The translations under genes were made by a program, and so were the position numbers. Under the pieces are notes generated by a model, which was not told where the DNA came from, ran no database searches, and worked only from the letters and a program-made list of their open reading frames with translations. From Nannocystis pusilla (lineage in GTDB: Bacteria > Myxococcota_A > Polyangia > Nannocystales > Nannocystaceae), in assembly GCF_020073745.1 (NCBI RefSeq), contig NZ_JAIRAU010000039.1, forward strand, positions 150,398 to 214,397: a stretch of DNA of 64,000 bases, written 5' to 3'. The stretch's first letter is position 1; each line of letters starts with the position of its first letter. Below, one piece after another: positions 49,241 to 59,379 of this stretch.

Positions 49241-50347
49241 ATGACGCGACTCGTGCCGCTGTGCTGTCTCGCCTCGATCCTCGCCGCCTGCAGCGAACCC
49301 GCCGCCACCACCGACGCGACCACCGGCACGAGCGCCGCGGCGACCACGAGCACGGCCACCGGCGAGGTCACCACGACCACCGGCGAGGCCGCGCCGACCA
49401 CCGGCGAGAGCACCACCACCGGCCTATTCGACGAGCGCCTGCGGATCAATCACCTGCAAGCGCTCGGCACCCACAACAGCTATCACGTGTCCCCCGGCGC
49501 CCTCGTCAAGGAGTGGGACTACACGCACCTGCCGCTCGACCAGCAGCTCGCGCAGCAAGGCGCCCGCAAGTTCGAGCTCGACCTCTACTTCACCGCCGTC
49601 GACGCGCCGATCGACGTCTATCACCTCGAGCTCCTCGACACCACGTCGACCTGCGCCACCCTGGTCGACTGCTTGATGGCCTTGAAGACATGGTCGGACG
49701 GACATCTCGCCCATCACCCGCTGTACGTGATGCTCGAGCTCAAGAGCCCGTTTCAGCCCGCCGACGCGCAGGCGCTGCTGGCGACCCTCGAGTCGCAGAT
49801 CCTGGCGGTGTGGCCGCGCGAGCGGTTGGTCGTGCCCGACGACGTGCAGGGCGCCGCGGTCAACCTGCGCGACGGCCTCGCCGCGAACGGCTGGCCGGCC
49901 CTCGACGACGCGCGCGGCAAGCTGCTGCTGGTCCTCCACGACGGCGGGCAGTGGCGCGACGCGTACACGGCGGGTGGCACGACCACGGCAGGGCGGCTGC
50001 TGTTCCCCGACGCATTCGGCGACGTCTCGCTGCCGTTCGCGGCGGTCCACTCGCTCAATGACCCGATCGCCGAGGCGGCGCAGATCGAGGCGGTGGCGGC
50101 CGCCGGCCACCTCGTACGCACGCGCGCCGACGCCGACAACGTCGAGCCGAGCCAGGGCGACACGGCCCGCGCCGAGGCGGCGCTGGCGAGCGGCGCCCAC
50201 TTCATCAGCACCGACTACCCGCCGCCGAAGGGCGACAAATACGACTACGTGTTCGAGCTCCCGGGCGGGACGCCGTCGCGCTGCAACCCGCGCACGGCGC
50301 CGCCCGACTGCGCGCCCGCGGCGATCGAGGACCCGCAGGCGCTGTGA
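49241..50347 (+). CDS. Ca2+-dependent phosphoinositide phospholipase C-like lipoprotein
   Basis: A 368-residue envelope protein with lipobox ILAAC (Cys17) and a Thr/Gly/Ala linker to about residue 62. The catalytic barrel starts RINHLQALGTHNSYH, where the first catalytic histidine and the metal ligand Asn are seen. It continues with RKFELDLYF (metal-binding Glu/Asp) and IDVYHLELLD (second histidine). VMLELKSPF and KLLLVLHDGG follow. This matches the Ca2+-dependent PI-PLC family found in some bacteria. The likely activity is cleavage of glycerophosphodiester lipids, perhaps of prey or host membranes. It sits 18 bp after the previous lipoprotein gene and has a -10-like element 6 bp upstream. 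Confidence 0.87.
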   Translation: MTRLVPLCCLASILAACSEPAATTDATTGTSAAATTSTATGEVTTTTGEAAPTTGESTTTGLFDERLRINHLQALGTHNSYHVSPGALVKEWDYTHLPLDQQLAQQGARKFELDLYFTAVDAPIDVYHLELLDTTSTCATLVDCLMALKTWSDGHLAHHPLYVMLELKSPFQPADAQALLATLESQILAVWPRERLVVPDDVQGAAVNLRDGLAANGWPALDDARGKLLLVLHDGGQWRDAYTAGGTTTAGRLLFPDAFGDVSLPFAAVHSLNDPIAEAAQIEAVAAAGHLVRTRADADNVEPSQGDTARAEAALASGAHFISTDYPPPKGDKYDYVFELPGGTPSRCNPRTAPPDCAPAAIEDPQAL

Positions 50348-50350
50348 CGC

Positions 50351-51268
50351 CTACAGCATGATCCCGCAGATACCGACGTTCTCGTAGCCGGGCGTGGCCG
50401 CGCCGGGCTCGAACCACGGCACGCAGCTGAGCGTCTCATCGAACTCCTTGCAGCTGTCCGGCGAATCGAGGTCGCACCACACCGAGCAGCAGTACGGCGT
50501 CTTGCACGACGGCAGGTTCTCGCCGAAGATGCACAGGTTGCCCGGATCGCAGCCGGACAGCGCGTAGCACGAATCGCCGTACTTGCCGAGCTGGGGGAAC
50601 ACGCGCGGCATGCAGACGAAGTGCGGGGCGCCGAGCGCGGCCTCGTTGGGCACGCACGTCTCGCCGGGGCTGCAGTCCTGCAGCAGCGGGTCGCACTTGC
50701 TGAAGCACACCGGGACCGTCGGCTCGAACAGGAACGCGCAGCGGTCCTCGGCGTGCGGGCACACCGGCGCGTCCATCGTGCCGGTGCAGTAGGCCACGCA
50801 CGTCGCCTTGCCGGTGTTCTCGAGGTCGAGGCAAATCGAGCCCTTGTCGCAGTTGTCGATGCCGTCGCCGAACTTGCCCGGCACCAGGCAGTCCTCGCCC
50901 GGCAGCGCCGGGTTGAGGTCGACCGGCACGCAGCGGGTGCCGTTGGGGAACGGCCCGCCGTCCTCGTTCCACGCGGTGCACTTCTGGTCCGGCGGACAGT
51001 CCTGCGCGAACAGGTTGCACTGCCCGCCGATGCCGCCGATATCGTCTTTCATCGTCGTGGTCGGCGTCGGCTCCGACGTCGCCGTCGACGTGGTGGCGCC
51101 GGTGGGGTTGCCGGTCGAGGTCTCGCTGTCACTGCCGGTCGGCGTCGCCGTCGACGTCGTCTCGATACCCGCGGTCGTTCCCTTGGGTTCGCGCGAACAA
51201 CCGACCAGCAGCACGGCCAATCCGGCGAAGGTGGACAGGTGGACGAGGGTTCGGGTCAGGCGTCCCAC
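50351..51268 (-). CDS. Cys-rich lipoprotein with Thr/Ser linker
   Basis: A 305-residue protein. I chose GTG at 51268 because it gives a compact signal peptide with lipobox LVGC (Cys24). A linker of Thr/Ser/Gly follows to about residue 75. The mature part has over 20 cysteines in short repeats of the type C-x(n)-DCPPDQKC, DNCDKGSIC, DCSPGETC and GCDPGNLCIF. These look like small disulphide-bonded modules seen in myxobacterial surface proteins. No enzyme motif is visible. It converges on the PI-PLC gene; only 3 bp separate the two genes' ends. Confidence 0.85.
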   Translation of the reverse strand: MGRLTRTLVHLSTFAGLAVLLVGCSREPKGTTAGIETTSTATPTGSDSETSTGNPTGATTSTATSEPTPTTTMKDDIGGIGGQCNLFAQDCPPDQKCTAWNEDGGPFPNGTRCVPVDLNPALPGEDCLVPGKFGDGIDNCDKGSICLDLENTGKATCVAYCTGTMDAPVCPHAEDRCAFLFEPTVPVCFSKCDPLLQDCSPGETCVPNEAALGAPHFVCMPRVFPQLGKYGDSCYALSGCDPGNLCIFGENLPSCKTPYCCSVWCDLDSPDSCKEFDETLSCVPWFEPGAATPGYENVGICGIML

Positions 51269-51391
51269 GTCGTCAGCGTAGCGCAACCACGACCGGCGCC
51301 ACGTGTGCAACTTGCTGCGCAACGAAGCCGATCGGCGGTCGCTCCAGCGACTCGCCGACCGGCTCCAGTGGTCCGAGCAGGACTGTCCGGC

Positions 51392-51931
51392 TCACGCCAC
51401 GCGGTAACGAGTGCCGCGCGCCTTGCCGGTCCAGGTGACCTGGCCGGCCTCGATCAGCCGGTTGACCGCCGAGCGCACCTGCATGTTGGTGCCGCCCACG
51501 CGGCGCTGGATCTCTCCGGCGCCCGCGGGGCCGCCGATGGCCTTCAGCGCCTCGAACACGCCCTTGTCGAACGCCTCGCGGCCCGCCGGCGTACGCGTGT
51601 TCACCTCGGCAGCGGGCTCAGCCTTGGCGCCCTTGGCCGCCTTGGCGGGCGCCGCGGCGGGCTCCTTCGCCTTCGACTCGGCGGGCGCTTTCGCCACCGG
51701 CTTGCGGCCTGGCCGCCCCGGGCGAGAGACCGCGGCTGGGGCGGCCTCACGGGCCGTGCCCTGCAAGAGATCCTGGACGGTGATCGTGCTGAGCAGCTTG
51801 CCGAGCTCACCGCGAGACAATTGATGCAGTTCCCCGAGGGTCAGCTCGGAGTTCTGGCGCAACAGATCCACGAGGATCTGGCGCTTGCGGCCTTCGACCG
51901 CGGACACCAGGGACACGTCGTACTTGGACAT
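51392..51931 (-). CDS. Winged-helix DNA-binding protein with Lys/Ala-rich linker
   Basis: A 179-residue cytoplasmic protein. The N-terminal 55 residues (LVDLLRQNSELTLGELHQLS) look like a small helical domain. A Lys/Ala/Pro-rich, histone-H1-like linker follows (about 60-110). The C-terminal winged helix (about 120-179) contains GPAGAGEIQRRVGGTNMQVRSAVNRLIEAGQVTWTGKARGTRY. That layout resembles nucleoid-associated or regulatory proteins of myxobacteria. The DNA target is unknown. TAGCCT lies 7 bp before the ATG. It is followed upstream by the AT-rich 92-bp gap to icmF. Confidence 0.82.
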   Translation of the reverse strand: MSKYDVSLVSAVEGRKRQILVDLLRQNSELTLGELHQLSRGELGKLLSTITVQDLLQGTAREAAPAAVSRPGRPGRKPVAKAPAESKAKEPAAAPAKAAKGAKAEPAAEVNTRTPAGREAFDKGVFEALKAIGGPAGAGEIQRRVGGTNMQVRSAVNRLIEAGQVTWTGKARGTRYRVA

Positions 51932-51938
51932 GGCCTCT

Positions 51939-51944
51939 AGGCTA
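51939..51944 (-). promoter_or_regulatory. -10-like TAGCCT, 7 bp before an ATG
   Basis: On the minus strand TGCTAGCCT ends 7 bp before the winged-helix gene start. It is identical to the element before the patatin gene at 62688-62693. No good -35 was found. Confidence 0.4.
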
Positions 51945-52023
51945 GCACAAGACTTTGGAACAGGGTGGGCTCTATTTGCACAATCACATCAATTTCATCC
52001 CACCTGACCTGCATCCTCAGTCC

Positions 52024-55000
52024 TCACATCGACCGACGATACTCGCCGCCCACTTCGAACAGCGCCCTGGAGATCTGTCCCAAACTGCAGACTCGTGCAG
52101 TCTCCATCAGCGCCGCGAAGATGTTGCCACCCGACAACGCGACGTGCCGCAGCCGCTCGAGCGCCGCCGGGGCCGCCTCCGCGTTATGGGCCTGAAACGC
52201 CCGTAGACGGTCGATCTGAGCCGTCTTCTCGGCGTGGCTCGCGCGCGTCAAGTTGAGGCCGGCCGCCTCCTCGTCGCCCGACCGGTTGGGGTTGATGAAG
52301 GTGTTGACACCGATGATCGGGAGATCGCCCGAATGTTTGCGCTGTTCATAGAGCAGGCTCTCATCCTGGATCTTGCCTCGCTGGTATTGTCGCTCCATCG
52401 CCCCCAGCACTCCGCCGCGCTCGTCGAGTCGGAGGAATTCGGCGAGCACCGCCTCCTCCACCAACTCGGTCAGCTCGTCGACGATATAGCTGCCCTGCAG
52501 CACATTCTCGGTCTTCGCCAGGCCCTGCTCGCGGGTGATGATGAGCTGGATCGCCATGGCCCGCCGCACGCTCGCCTCGGTCGGCGTCGTGATCGCCTCG
52601 TCGTACGCGTTGGTGTGCAGGCTATTGCAGTGATCGTAGTAGGCGAAAAGCGCCTGCAGCGTGGTGCGGATGTCGTTGAAGTCGATCTCCATCGCGTGCA
52701 GCGAACGACCGGACGTCTGGATGTGATACTTGAGCTTCTGGCTGCGCTCGTCGGCGCCGTAGAGGTCGCGCATGGCGATGGCCCAGATCCGGCGGGCGAC
52801 GCGGCCGATCACCGTGTACTCGCTGTCGAGGCCGTTCGAGAAGAAGAAGCTCAGGTTGGGCGCGAACTCGTCGACCGCGAGGCCGCGGGCCCGGTAGTAC
52901 TCGACGAACGTGAAGCCGTTCGACAGCGTGAACGCCAGCTGCGTGATCGGGTTGGCCCCCGCCTCGGCGATGTGATAGCCGCTGATCGACACCGAGTAGT
53001 AGTTACGCACCTTCTTCTGAATGAAGTACTGCTGGATGTCGCCCATCATCCGCAGCGCGAACTCGATCGAGAAGATGCAGGTGTTCTGCGCCTGGTCCTC
53101 CTTCAGGATGTCGGCCTGCACCGTGCCGCGGACGACCTGCAGCGTGCGATCGGCGATCGCCGCCCGCTCCTCCTCGGTCACCGGGCGGCCGATGTTCGCC
53201 TCCTCGCGCTCGACCTGCTGATCGATCGCGGTGTTCATGTAGAACGCCAGCAGGATCGGCGCCGGTCCGTTGATCGTCATGCTCACCGACGTCGCGGGAT
53301 CGCACAGGTCGAAGCCGCTGTAGAGCAGCTTGGCGTCGTCGAGCGTGCACACGCTGACGCCGCTCTCGCCGATCTTGCCGAACACGTCCGGCCGCTCGTC
53401 GGGGTCCCAGCCGTACAGCGTCACCGAGTCGAACGCGGTCGACAGCCGCTTGGCCGGCTCGCCGCTCGACAGGTAATGGAAGCGCTCGTTGGTGCGCGCC
53501 GGCCCGCCCTCGCCGGCGAACATCCGCTTCGGATCCTCGCCGTCGCGCTTGAACGGGAACACGCCGGCGGTGAACGGGAAGTACCCCGGCAGGTTCTCGA
53601 GCAACGCGAACCGCACCAGCGCGCCGGGCTCGTCGTCGCCGGGCACCGCCACGCGCGGCTGCGTCGTGCCCGACAGCGTCTGCACCTGGGTCGGATAGCG
53701 CACCGTCGCGGCCCTGATCTTCACCACGAACTCCGGCTCGCGGTAGGCCGCGAACAGCTTCGGCAGCTCCTCGAGCGCCCGCCGCGTGTCGCTGTCGAGC
53801 TGCCCGCGCAGCTCCTCGAGCTTGCGCGCGAACACCGGTGAATCGACCTCGTCGGCCAGCAGCCGCTGCGCCGTCGTCAGCGCCCCGATCTCGCGCGCGA
53901 GCTGGACCTGTCGCTTGACCCGCGCCTTGTATCCGCGGACCTGCCTGACGATCTCCGCCAGGTAATGCTGGCGCTCCGGCGGGATCAAATCACTGGTGTC
54001 GGAGACCACCGCGCGCTGCGCCGCCGGGATCGAGCACACCCACGGCGCGTCCGCCCGGCGCTCGCTCAGCGCCGCGCACAGCGCCGCGTACAGGCCGTTG
54101 ACCCCGCGATCGAAGAATCGACTGGCGACGGTGCCGAACACCGGCAGCTTGTCGTCTGCCACCGAATACGGGATCTCGCGGTTGCGCCGGACCTGCTTGC
54201 GGACGTCGCGGAGCGCGTCCTTGCTGCCCTTGTGCTCGAACTTGTTGACCGCCACGAAATGCGCCACGTCGAGCATCTCGATCTTCTCGAGCTGACTGGG
54301 CGCGCCGTACTCGGCGGTCATGACGTAGAGGCAGAGGTCGGCGATTCGCGTGACTTCGGCGTCACCCTGACCGATGCCCGACGTCTCGACGATCACCAGA
54401 TCGTAGCCGACGCGCTGCAGCAGCTTGACGATGTCGTCGGTCGCGCGCGACAGCTCGACCCCCGCCGCTCGCGTCGCCAGGCTGCGCATCATCACCCGGT
54501 GGTCGCGCAGCGCGTTCATGCGGATGCGGTCGCCGAGCAGCGCGCCGCCGGTGCGTCGACGCGTCGGATCGACCGACACCACCGCGATCCGGCGGTCGGG
54601 GTGATCGCGCAGCAGCCGCGCCAGCAGCTCGTCGGTCAGCGACGACTTGCCCGCGCCGCCGGTGCCCGTGATGCCGAGCACCGGCGCCCGCGCCTGCCCC
54701 GTGTCCGCGCGCACCGCCGTGAGCAGCGGGTCGCCGCCGCCCGCGGCCACGGCCGCCTCGACCGCCGTCATCAGCCGCGCCAGGCGACTCTTGTGATCGG
54801 CCGCAGCGAGCGCCCCCGGCTGGCACAGCGCCGCGAGCTCGGCGAGCGGGTCGGCCGGCGCCGTGGCGAAGTCGGCGCCCGCGAGGATCATGTCGATCAT
54901 CCCCGTGAGCCCATGGCGCCGCCCGTCCTCGGGGCTGAAGATCCGGCGCACCCCGTACGCGTGCAGCTCCTCGATCTCGCGCGGGACGATGACGCCGCCG

Positions 55001-55350
55001 CCGCCGCCCCACACGGTGATGTGTCCGGCCCCCTTCGCGCGCAGGAGGTCGACCATGTACTTGAAGTACTCGATGTGGCCGCCCTGGTAGGAGCTGACCG
55101 CGATCGCCTGCGCGTCCTCCTGGATCGCCGCGTCGACCACCTCCTCCGCGCCGCGGTTGTGACCGAGATGGATCACCTCGGCGCCGCCCGCCTGAAGCAC
55201 CCGCCGCATCACCCCGATGGCGGCGTCGTGGCCGTCGAACAGCGCCGCCGCCGTCACCACGCGGATCTTGTGCCGCGCGACGTAGCGCGCGTTTTCATCG
55301 TTGGCAGCCGGGTTTACAGGGGTCTCTTGCTTGGAATCGACGCTGGCCAT
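52024..55350 (-). CDS. icmF: Fused isobutyryl-CoA mutase IcmF (B12-dependent)
   Basis: Adenosylcobalamin enzyme that interconverts isobutyryl-CoA and n-butyryl-CoA, fused to its G-protein chaperone. It has 1108 residues, the usual IcmF size. The N-terminal B12-binding domain has LFDGHDAAIG (the DxHxxG cobalamin motif) and SYQGGH. The MeaB-like GTPase has P-loop GITGTGGAGKSSLTDE near residue 230 and a VETSGIGQGD switch. The catalytic barrel starts near FPFTAGVFPFKRDGEDP and has TLYGWDPDERPDVFGKIGESGVSV and SISGYHIAEAGANPITQLAFTLSNG. It could also accept related acyl-CoAs such as pivalyl- or isovaleryl-CoA; substrate choice cannot be settled by eye. It is divergent from the extensin-like gene. 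Confidence 0.95.
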   Translation of the reverse strand: MASVDSKQETPVNPAANDENARYVARHKIRVVTAAALFDGHDAAIGVMRRVLQAGGAEVIHLGHNRGAEEVVDAAIQEDAQAIAVSSYQGGHIEYFKYMVDLLRAKGAGHITVWGGGGGVIVPREIEELHAYGVRRIFSPEDGRRHGLTGMIDMILAGADFATAPADPLAELAALCQPGALAAADHKSRLARLMTAVEAAVAAGGGDPLLTAVRADTGQARAPVLGITGTGGAGKSSLTDELLARLLRDHPDRRIAVVSVDPTRRRTGGALLGDRIRMNALRDHRVMMRSLATRAAGVELSRATDDIVKLLQRVGYDLVIVETSGIGQGDAEVTRIADLCLYVMTAEYGAPSQLEKIEMLDVAHFVAVNKFEHKGSKDALRDVRKQVRRNREIPYSVADDKLPVFGTVASRFFDRGVNGLYAALCAALSERRADAPWVCSIPAAQRAVVSDTSDLIPPERQHYLAEIVRQVRGYKARVKRQVQLAREIGALTTAQRLLADEVDSPVFARKLEELRGQLDSDTRRALEELPKLFAAYREPEFVVKIRAATVRYPTQVQTLSGTTQPRVAVPGDDEPGALVRFALLENLPGYFPFTAGVFPFKRDGEDPKRMFAGEGGPARTNERFHYLSSGEPAKRLSTAFDSVTLYGWDPDERPDVFGKIGESGVSVCTLDDAKLLYSGFDLCDPATSVSMTINGPAPILLAFYMNTAIDQQVEREEANIGRPVTEEERAAIADRTLQVVRGTVQADILKEDQAQNTCIFSIEFALRMMGDIQQYFIQKKVRNYYSVSISGYHIAEAGANPITQLAFTLSNGFTFVEYYRARGLAVDEFAPNLSFFFSNGLDSEYTVIGRVARRIWAIAMRDLYGADERSQKLKYHIQTSGRSLHAMEIDFNDIRTTLQALFAYYDHCNSLHTNAYDEAITTPTEASVRRAMAIQLIITREQGLAKTENVLQGSYIVDELTELVEEAVLAEFLRLDERGGVLGAMERQYQRGKIQDESLLYEQRKHSGDLPIIGVNTFINPNRSGDEEAAGLNLTRASHAEKTAQIDRLRAFQAHNAEAAPAALERLRHVALSGGNIFAALMETARVCSLGQISRALFEVGGEYRRSM

Positions 55351-55382
55351 GGCTTCCGGGCGACCTCGGCGGTCAGCTTAGG

Positions 55383-55415
55383 CCCGACCCGAAGGCCCCG
55401 GGCGGGGTTTTTTTT
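55383..55415 (+). terminator. Strong intrinsic terminator on the plus strand
   Basis: CCCG-A-CCCG (55383-55391) pairs with CGGGCGGG (55399-55406) to give an 8-bp GC stem with one bulged A and a 7-nt loop. G and then eight T (55408-55415) follow. It points in the plus direction, although only antisense of icmF lies upstream on that strand. It may end an antisense or short leader RNA. Confidence 0.7.
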
Positions 55416-55442
55416 GCTTGAGGTCGCGGCTTGCCTCACAAT
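55414..55442 (+). promoter_or_regulatory. Putative promoter of the extensin-like gene
   Basis: TTGCTT (55414-55419) and CACAAT (55437-55442) are 17 bp apart, and the -10 ends 10 bp before the ATG. It begins right after the T-tract of the terminator. Confidence 0.4.
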
Positions 55443-55452
55443 CGCGCGAGGT

Positions 55453-56454
55453 ATGACACATGCACACAGATGCGCCCTTGCGACCACCTTGAGTGTCGCT
55501 CTCGTCGGCGCCCTGCTCGTGCCCGCCGACGTCGAGGCCGCAGCGGGAGGCCGCCTCGGCTGGTCGAACGCGCCGCGGTGGCGCTTGCCCGCCGCGCGCC
55601 CGCCCGATTGCAGCGACGGCTACGCCGGCAACCGCGCTCTGGTACAGGTCGCAAGTGCCAGGTGCAAGGAGACAGGTCCTCAGGGACAGACTGCGAAGCG
55701 GCCCGCCGCGCGGCCCGCTGCGCGCCCCGGCGCTCCGGCGCGTCCGGAGCCGGCGGCCGCGGGCGCGGCGGCGCCCGCGTGGACGCCCGCGGCCCCGGCG
55801 CAGACGCCTCACGCGACCGCGCTGATGGCGATGAACGCCGCGCGCTGCCACGACTACCTGCGCGAGCGCGAGGTCGAGTTCATCGCGCTCAAACGCGACG
55901 AGGCGCCCGAGGTCGCGATCCCCGTGCGACTCCGCGGCCCGATCGCGGGTGTCACCTTCACGATCCCGTGGACCTCCGATCTCGAGCGCGACGCCCACGC
56001 AATTTGGGACTGTCGCCTCGTCGCCGCTGTGGTGCCGCTGGCGGAGTGGCTGCATGCCCGGGGCGTCACCGAGGTGCAATATTTTTCCGCGCTGCGCCGG
56101 GGCAAGATCGTGCAGCAGAAGCCGAGGAGTCAGCACAACCTCGGCCTCGCGCTCGATCTTTACGCGGTGCGACGTGGGAGTGACCCGGCCGCGAAGGTCG
56201 AGGAGCACTATCCGCGGCGGACCCTGCGTCGTTGCCCGGGGCCGCGGGAGGCCGGCCCTGGCGCCCCGCCGCCCGCCGGGGCGCCGGCCGCCGACCTCCT
56301 CCTCGGCCTGGTGTGCCTCGCCAGTCAGGGCGGGCTCGTGCACACCCTCCTTACACCGGATCACGACCGGGCACACGCCAATCACCTGCATCTCGACCTC
56401 AAGGCCGGCCAGGACAGCCCGCCGGACCCGTTCATCAGCTTCCACGGCAGCTGA
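55453..56454 (+). CDS. Extensin-like domain protein, secreted
   Basis: A 333-residue protein with a signal peptide (cleavage near VEAAAG, about residue 30). An Ala/Pro-rich segment follows at about 70-125, which includes GPQGQTAKR encoded near a copy of the dispersed repeat. The C-terminal extensin-like domain (Pfam Extensin-like_C) has FTIPWTSDLERDAHAIWDCRLVAAVVPLAEWL. QYFSALRRGKIVQQKPRSQHNLGLALDL and TPDHDRAHANHLHLDL follow. SxHxxGxAxD and HxxHxD are the conserved, possibly metal-binding signatures, and relatives are thought to be peptidoglycan peptidase-like. It is divergent from icmF and precedes the PEGA kinase. Confidence 0.87.
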   Translation: MTHAHRCALATTLSVALVGALLVPADVEAAAGGRLGWSNAPRWRLPAARPPDCSDGYAGNRALVQVASARCKETGPQGQTAKRPAARPAARPGAPARPEPAAAGAAAPAWTPAAPAQTPHATALMAMNAARCHDYLREREVEFIALKRDEAPEVAIPVRLRGPIAGVTFTIPWTSDLERDAHAIWDCRLVAAVVPLAEWLHARGVTEVQYFSALRRGKIVQQKPRSQHNLGLALDLYAVRRGSDPAAKVEEHYPRRTLRRCPGPREAGPGAPPPAGAPAADLLLGLVCLASQGGLVHTLLTPDHDRAHANHLHLDLKAGQDSPPDPFISFHGS

Positions 56455-56546
56455 GTGGCGGCGCCCCCGCTGGCGAAATTGAGCCTCTGCCTCGCGCCGA
56501 TGGTGGCGTGGCCGACAAGACGATACACTCCCGAGCCAGTCGACGA

Positions 56547-58022
<1,476 letters not shown>

Positions 58023-58110
58023 GCCCAGCTCACGGCGCGCACCGGCGGCGCCGACTTGTGAGGCCCCGGCACTTGTCCCGCGGGGTCGGCTTTGCCAAGC
58101 TTGGCCCCCC

Positions 58111-59379
58111 ATGGCCCAGCAGCAAGATGAAGACTTCGCCGCGATGTTCGAAGCCCAGGGCGCGCAGACCCGCGCCAGGCTGAGCAAGCGCGTGCGCCCC
58201 GGACAGCTCGTCGAGGGTCCGGTGGTCGAGATCGGCGCCGACAGCGTGTTCCTCGACATCGGCGCCAAGAGCGAGGGGCGCATCGATCGCGCCCAGCTCC
58301 TCGACAAGGAAGGCAACCTCAAGGTCAAGGTCGGCGACAAGCTGCGGGCCACCGTGGCCTCCGTGTCGGCCGACGGCGTCCAGTTGGTGGTCGCGATCGG
58401 CAGGGGCGGCATCGACACCCAGGCGCTCGAGCTCGCGCTGCAGAGCGGCGTGCCGGTCGAGGCCACCGTCACCAAGGCGGTCAAGGCGGGCCTCGAGGTC
58501 GAGCTCGGCAGCGTGCGCGCGTTCTGCCCGGCCTCGCAGGTCGACCTCGGCTTCGCCCAGGACCTCGAGCGCTTCGTCGGCACCAAGCAGTTCTTCAAGG
58601 TCATCGAGATCCGCGACGGCGGCCGATCGGTCATCGTCTCGCGCAAGGCCGTCCTCAAGGACGAGCGCGAGAACCAGGCCAAGGCCGTGCGCGAGCGCCT
58701 GGTCGTCGGCGCCGAGCTCGAGGGCATCGTCCAGACCATCCAGCCCTACGGAGCCTTCGTCGACCTCGGCGGCATCGAGGGCATGATCCACATCTCCGAG
58801 CTCGGCCACGGCCGCGTCGACAAGATCGCCGACGTGATCAAGATCGGCGAGACCGTCAAGGTGCGCGTGCTCGCCGTCGAGCCGCGCGGCACCAGCCCGA
58901 CCGACCTCAAGATCAGCCTGTCGATGAAGGCGGCCGATCAGTCGACCGAGACCACCAGCACCGCCGCCGCCGAGCAGGTGCTGCAGGGCAAGGTCGGCCA
59001 GGTGACCAACTTCGGCGTGTTCGTCGACACCGAGATCGGCCGCGGCCTCGTCCCCACCAGCGAGCTCGGCCTGCCGCCCAACGCCGATCCGAAGCGCGCC
59101 TTCCCCGTCGGCAAGGACGTCGAGGTCGTCGTCCTCGGTCGCGGCGGCGGCGAGGGCAAGCTGCGCTTCAGCATCCAGGGCGTCGCCGCCGCCGAGGAGC
59201 GCTCCGCGTTCAAGTCGTTCGCCAAGGAGGCCAAGAAGGCCAGTGGCGGCGGCAAGGGCCTCGGCAGCCTCGGCGACCTGATGAAGGACATCTCGGCCAA
59301 GCTCCCCGCCGGCAAGGCCGCTCCCGCCCGCGAAGGCGCCGCCGAGGCCAAGCCGGGCGCCACGCGCCGCCGCGCCTGA
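58111..59379 (+). CDS. S1-domain RNA-binding protein (RpsA-like)
   Basis: A 422-residue protein with four S1-type OB folds, at about residues 28-100 (VEGPVVEIGADSVFLDIGAKSEG), 105-185, 205-280 and 292-360. The third (VGAELEGIVQTIQPYGAFVDLGGIEGMIHISEL) is the most canonical RNA-binding copy; the second is degenerate. The C-terminal 60 residues are Lys/Ala-rich. It is shorter than ribosomal protein S1 of most Proteobacteria (six domains) and could be an S1 paralogue or a general RNA-binding protein. It is followed by two near-identical hairpin repeats that look like tandem terminators. Confidence 0.9.
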   Translation: MAQQQDEDFAAMFEAQGAQTRARLSKRVRPGQLVEGPVVEIGADSVFLDIGAKSEGRIDRAQLLDKEGNLKVKVGDKLRATVASVSADGVQLVVAIGRGGIDTQALELALQSGVPVEATVTKAVKAGLEVELGSVRAFCPASQVDLGFAQDLERFVGTKQFFKVIEIRDGGRSVIVSRKAVLKDERENQAKAVRERLVVGAELEGIVQTIQPYGAFVDLGGIEGMIHISELGHGRVDKIADVIKIGETVKVRVLAVEPRGTSPTDLKISLSMKAADQSTETTSTAAAEQVLQGKVGQVTNFGVFVDTEIGRGLVPTSELGLPPNADPKRAFPVGKDVEVVVLGRGGGEGKLRFSIQGVAAAEERSAFKSFAKEAKKASGGGKGLGSLGDLMKDISAKLPAGKAAPAREGAAEAKPGATRRRA

